Positions 5,914-8,060 of a DNA stretch of 8,060 nucleotides are shown here, piece after piece. How positions within the stretch are numbered: the first letter of the stretch is position 1; each line of letters opens with the position of its first letter. The position numbers and the translations under genes are program-made. Origin of the DNA: an uncultured Collinsella sp. (GTDB taxonomy: Bacteria > Actinomycetota > Coriobacteriia > Coriobacteriales > Coriobacteriaceae); assembly GCA_938045085.1 (NCBI GenBank), contig CALINZ010000074.1:1-8060 (forward strand), given 5' to 3'. The notes under the pieces were generated by a model that had not been told where the DNA came from, ran no database searches, and was given only the letters and a program-made list of their open reading frames with translations.

Positions 5914-5945
5914 ACACACGTCTCTATAACGTAACAGGAGATCAC

Positions 5946-7358
5946 ATGGACGCAACCGCAATTATCCTCGCTGCCGGCGAGGGCACCCGCATGAAGTCGA
6001 ACCACTGCAAGGTTTCGCACAAGATCCTGGGCAAGCCCATGGTTCAGTGGATCGTCGACGCCACCATCAAGGCCGGCTGCAGCCGCGTCGTGGTCGTCAT
6101 CGGCAGCCACGCCGACGAGATGCGCGCCCTCATCGATGGCGCCTACGCCAACAGCGCCACCAAGGTCGAGTGCGTCGAGCAGACCGAGCGCCTGGGCACC
6201 GGCCACGCCGTGAAGGTCGCGCTCGAGGCCTGCGGCATCACGCAAGGCCCCGTCGTCGTGCTCAACGGCGACCTGCCGCTCATCACCGCCGACACCGTCG
6301 CCAAGTTCGCGCAGACCGTCGCCACCGGCGAGCTCGCTTGCACCGTCATGACCATGACCCCGCCCGATCCTTTCGGCTACGGCCGCATCAAGCTGGGCGC
6401 CGACGGCCAAATCGAGCGCATCATCGAGCAGAAGGACTGCACGCCCGAGCAGGCCGCCACGCTGCTGGAGTGCAACGCCGGCTGCTACGCCTTCGACGGC
6501 GCGCAGCTCGCCGCCCACATTAACGAGATCGGCAACGACAACGCGCAGTCCGAGTACTACCTGCCCGACATGCTCGAAATCCTCAAGGGTCACGGCCAGG
6601 CGGTCTCCATCTTCCACTGCGATGACTACCGCGACGGCCTGGGCGTCAACAGCCGCATTCAGCTCGCGCAGCTCACCGCTATCGCGCGCGACCGCATCAA
6701 CGAGCACTGGATGGCCGAGGGCGTCACGTTCATCGATCCCACGCAGGCCTGGATCGGCCCCGATGCCACCATCGGCCGCGACACCGTCGTGTGGCCGCAG
6801 ACGCACCTGATCGGCCACGTCACCGTGGGCGAGGAGTGCCAGCTCGGCCCCAACAGCCGCCTCACCGACACCACCGTCGGCAGCGGCTGCACCATCGATG
6901 AGACCATCGCCATCGAGGCCGTCATCGAGAACGGCGTCGACTGCGGCCCGCGCGCCTACCTGCGCCCGGGCACCCACATGCTCGACGGCTCCAAGGCCGG
7001 CACGCACGTGGAGATCAAGAAGTCCACGATCGGCGAGGGCTCCAAGGTGCCGCACCTGTCCTACATCGGCGACACCACCATGGGCTCCGGCGTCAACGTG
7101 GGCGCAGGCTCCATCACCTGCAACTACGACGGCGTGCACAAGCACAAGACCGTCATCGGCAAGGACGCCTTCATCGGTTCCGACACCATGATGGTCGCGC
7201 CCGCCCAGATCGGCGACGGCGCGCTCGTGGCCGCCGGCTCCGTCATCACCGAGCCGGTCCCGGCCGACGCACTTGGCCTGGGTCGTGCCCGTCAGGTAAA
7301 CATTGAGGGCTGGGCCGCCGATTACCGCCGCCGTCTGCACGAGGACGACGAGGTATAA
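5946..7358 (+). CDS. glmU: Bifunctional GlmU: GlcNAc-1-phosphate uridylyltransferase / glucosamine-1-phosphate acetyltransferase
   Basis: GlmU acetylates glucosamine-1-phosphate using acetyl-CoA and then transfers UMP from UTP, giving UDP-GlcNAc for peptidoglycan and other glycans; it is cytosolic. The N-terminal pyrophosphorylase domain (1 to about 230) has LAAGEGTRM (8-16), K22, the GTGHAV loop (84-89), metal-binding D109 in LNGDLPLI, and NAGCYAFDG (177-185). The C-terminal left-handed beta-helix (about 260-455) shows hexapeptide repeats and the acetyltransferase active site: YLRPGTHMLDG (338-348), the catalytic His H370 in VPHLSYIGD, and GAGSITCNYDG (386-396). The 470-residue length is typical and both domains are intact. 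ATG at 5946 is chosen because AGGAG (5936-5940) lies 5 nt upstream and homology starts at once; the frame is open further upstream, but that stretch is the ECF operon's leader. Codon use is strongly C-ending, as expected of a well-expressed gene. A terminator follows. Confidence 0.97.
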   Translation: MDATAIILAAGEGTRMKSNHCKVSHKILGKPMVQWIVDATIKAGCSRVVVVIGSHADEMRALIDGAYANSATKVECVEQTERLGTGHAVKVALEACGITQGPVVVLNGDLPLITADTVAKFAQTVATGELACTVMTMTPPDPFGYGRIKLGADGQIERIIEQKDCTPEQAATLLECNAGCYAFDGAQLAAHINEIGNDNAQSEYYLPDMLEILKGHGQAVSIFHCDDYRDGLGVNSRIQLAQLTAIARDRINEHWMAEGVTFIDPTQAWIGPDATIGRDTVVWPQTHLIGHVTVGEECQLGPNSRLTDTTVGSGCTIDETIAIEAVIENGVDCGPRAYLRPGTHMLDGSKAGTHVEIKKSTIGEGSKVPHLSYIGDTTMGSGVNVGAGSITCNYDGVHKHKTVIGKDAFIGSDTMMVAPAQIGDGALVAAGSVITEPVPADALGLGRARQVNIEGWAADYRRRLHEDDEV

Positions 7359-7375
7359 CGTTTTACCAAGCATCT

Positions 7376-7408
7376 AAGGAGCTGTTCCCGTGGGGGCGGC
7401 TCCTTTTT
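7376..7408 (+). terminator. Rho-independent terminator of glmU
   Basis: AAGGAGC (7376-7382) pairs with GCTCCTT (7399-7405). The loop includes CCC/GGG that can pair further. The stem runs directly into a T run (7404-7408). It begins 18 bp after the glmU stop codon. This is a classic intrinsic terminator and separates glmU from prs. Confidence 0.85.
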
Positions 7409-7549
7409 CTATCGTGACCTGCGCAACCGGATGAGTGGTCGGTTCGTGTCCGTTGACGGTAAAGACGTTATCAGGACTCGATAAACCCCGTCGCGCGGTT
7501 ACAATGCAAAAAGGCATCTATATGGCATTCGATATAAAGGAGAAGGGTA
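7409..7549 (+). promoter_or_regulatory. prs: prs upstream region with promoter candidates and ribosome binding site
   Basis: TACAAT (7500-7505) is a good -10 match but lacks a clear -35 at 17 bp. TTGACG (7453-7458) is a good -35 match, but the hexamers at the right distance (around 7476-7485) are weak. AAAGGAG (7536-7542) lies 7 nt before the prs ATG. GGCATT (7524-7529) is complementary to AATGCC (7549-7554), which contains the start codon, so a 6-bp hairpin could loop out the ribosome binding site. No other gene or known riboswitch was seen here. Confidence 0.4.
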
Positions 7550-8060
7550 ATGCCGATTAATGATCCCGAGAAGTCGGAGAATATGCGCAAGTCCATCCGC
7601 GTGTATTCCGGTTCCTCCAACCGTCCCCTCGCTCAGAAGATTGCTGAGTACCTTGGGGTCGAGCTTTCGGGCCTTACGCTAAAGCAGTTCGCCAACGGTG
7701 AGATTTACGCCCGCTACGACGAGACCGTCCGCGGCGCCGACGTCTTCCTGATTCAGTCCGTGGCCGGCGGCAACGTCAACGACATGCTCATGGAGCTGCT
7801 CATCGCCACCGACGCTGCCAAGCGCGCATCCGCCCGCTCCATCACTGCCGTTATCACCCACTACGGCTATGCCCGCCAGGACCGCAAGGCCGGCCCGCGT
7901 GAGCCCATCACCGCCCGCCTCGTCGCCAACCTGCTCGAGCGCGCCGGCGTCAACCGCATCATCACCCTCGACCTGCACCAGGGCCAGATCCAGGGCTTCT
8001 TCGATATCCCGGTTAACCACCTGTCCGCGCTGCCGCTGTTTGGCCAGTACTACAACGACA
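7550..8060 (+). CDS. prs: Ribose-phosphate pyrophosphokinase (PRPP synthetase), N-terminal part (runs off right edge)
   Basis: The enzyme makes PRPP from ribose-5-phosphate and ATP, feeding purine, pyrimidine, histidine, tryptophan and NAD synthesis in the cytosol. 170 codons are visible, about half of a normal class I enzyme of around 320 residues. Conserved features are VYSGSSNRPLA near the N-terminus, FANGEIYARYDE (about 47-58), IQSV (69-72), YGYARQDRKAGPREPITARL (about 105-124) including the ATP-binding RQDRK, and the metal-binding TLDLH (His near 143) followed by QIQGFFDIPVNHL. The usual DLHAxQIQGFF is DLHQGQIQGFF here. The ATG at 7550 has AAAGGAG 7 nt upstream. It gives 11 polar residues before an in-frame ATG at 7583, which also has a GGAG close by and is a possible alternative start. 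The phosphoribosyl-binding C-terminal loop lies outside the window. Confidence 0.95.
   Translation, partial: MPINDPEKSENMRKSIRVYSGSSNRPLAQKIAEYLGVELSGLTLKQFANGEIYARYDETVRGADVFLIQSVAGGNVNDMLMELLIATDAAKRASARSITAVITHYGYARQDRKAGPREPITARLVANLLERAGVNRIITLDLHQGQIQGFFDIPVNHLSALPLFGQYYND

Noticed and set aside
5736..5945. In-frame upstream extension of glmU
   Set aside because: GlmU homology starts at the ATG at 5946, which has AGGAG 5 nt upstream. The extension covers the divergent promoter and gives unrelated Arg-rich sequence.
5868..7373. A 501-codon open frame on the minus strand across glmU
   Set aside because: It is antisense to an unmistakable glmU. Its product is Ala/Gly/Val/Asp-rich with no recognisable motif, as expected from the complement of C-ending, GC-rich codons.
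1..8060. CRISPR array, tRNA/rRNA gene, transposase, phage gene, or defence/toxin system
   Set aside because: No regularly spaced direct repeats, no cloverleaf or rRNA sequence, and no protein with such motifs on either strand. All long coding frames are accounted for by housekeeping and transport genes.

Overview
The window looks like chromosomal DNA from a high-GC member of the Coriobacteriia, most likely Collinsella or a close relative. This is inferred from overall GC richness, C/G-ending codons (strongest in glmU and prs), Shine-Dalgarno-led genes and the protein flavour. No marker gene here proves the taxon. Nothing suggests a phage, plasmid or classical insertion sequence. The genes are mostly housekeeping, and the unusual material is in non-coding and linker DNA.

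Layout, left to right. (1) The start of folP (dihydropteroate synthase, minus strand) runs off the left edge. It is preceded by a strong leader stem-loop. (2) A Sir2-family NAD-dependent deacylase gene (minus) lies upstream of folP in the same direction. (3) An exodeoxyribonuclease III gene (xth, plus) is divergent from the sirtuin gene. (4) A gap of about 150 bp between convergent genes holds a G6/C6 stem-loop and a 63-bp near-palindrome with perfect 17-bp arms. (5) A complete energy-coupling factor (ECF) vitamin-importer operon lies on the minus strand in the order ecfT, fused double ATPase, S component. The junctions are an overlapping TGATG and a 4-nt gap, so translation is probably coupled. 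The S component resembles the cobalamin-type CbrT group. (6) glmU (plus) is divergent from ecfT and is followed by a good rho-independent terminator. (7) The first half of prs (PRPP synthetase, plus) runs off the right edge.

The ECF genes would form one importer: two ATPase domains on one chain, the EcfT scaffold, and a dedicated S subunit. glmU makes UDP-GlcNAc for the cell wall, prs makes PRPP for nucleotides, His, Trp and NAD, and folP serves folate synthesis.

The most interesting observation is inside the fused ATPase gene. The roughly 90-residue linker between its two ATPase domains is encoded in part by a stretch of about 190 bp (3876-4066). This stretch is bounded by imperfect inverted repeats, contains three local hairpins and has three homopolymer runs. 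It looks like a structured, MITE-like repeat that inserted and was kept open in frame. A second palindromic repeat candidate lies at 2411-2473. Both need a genome-wide copy search, which could not be run here.
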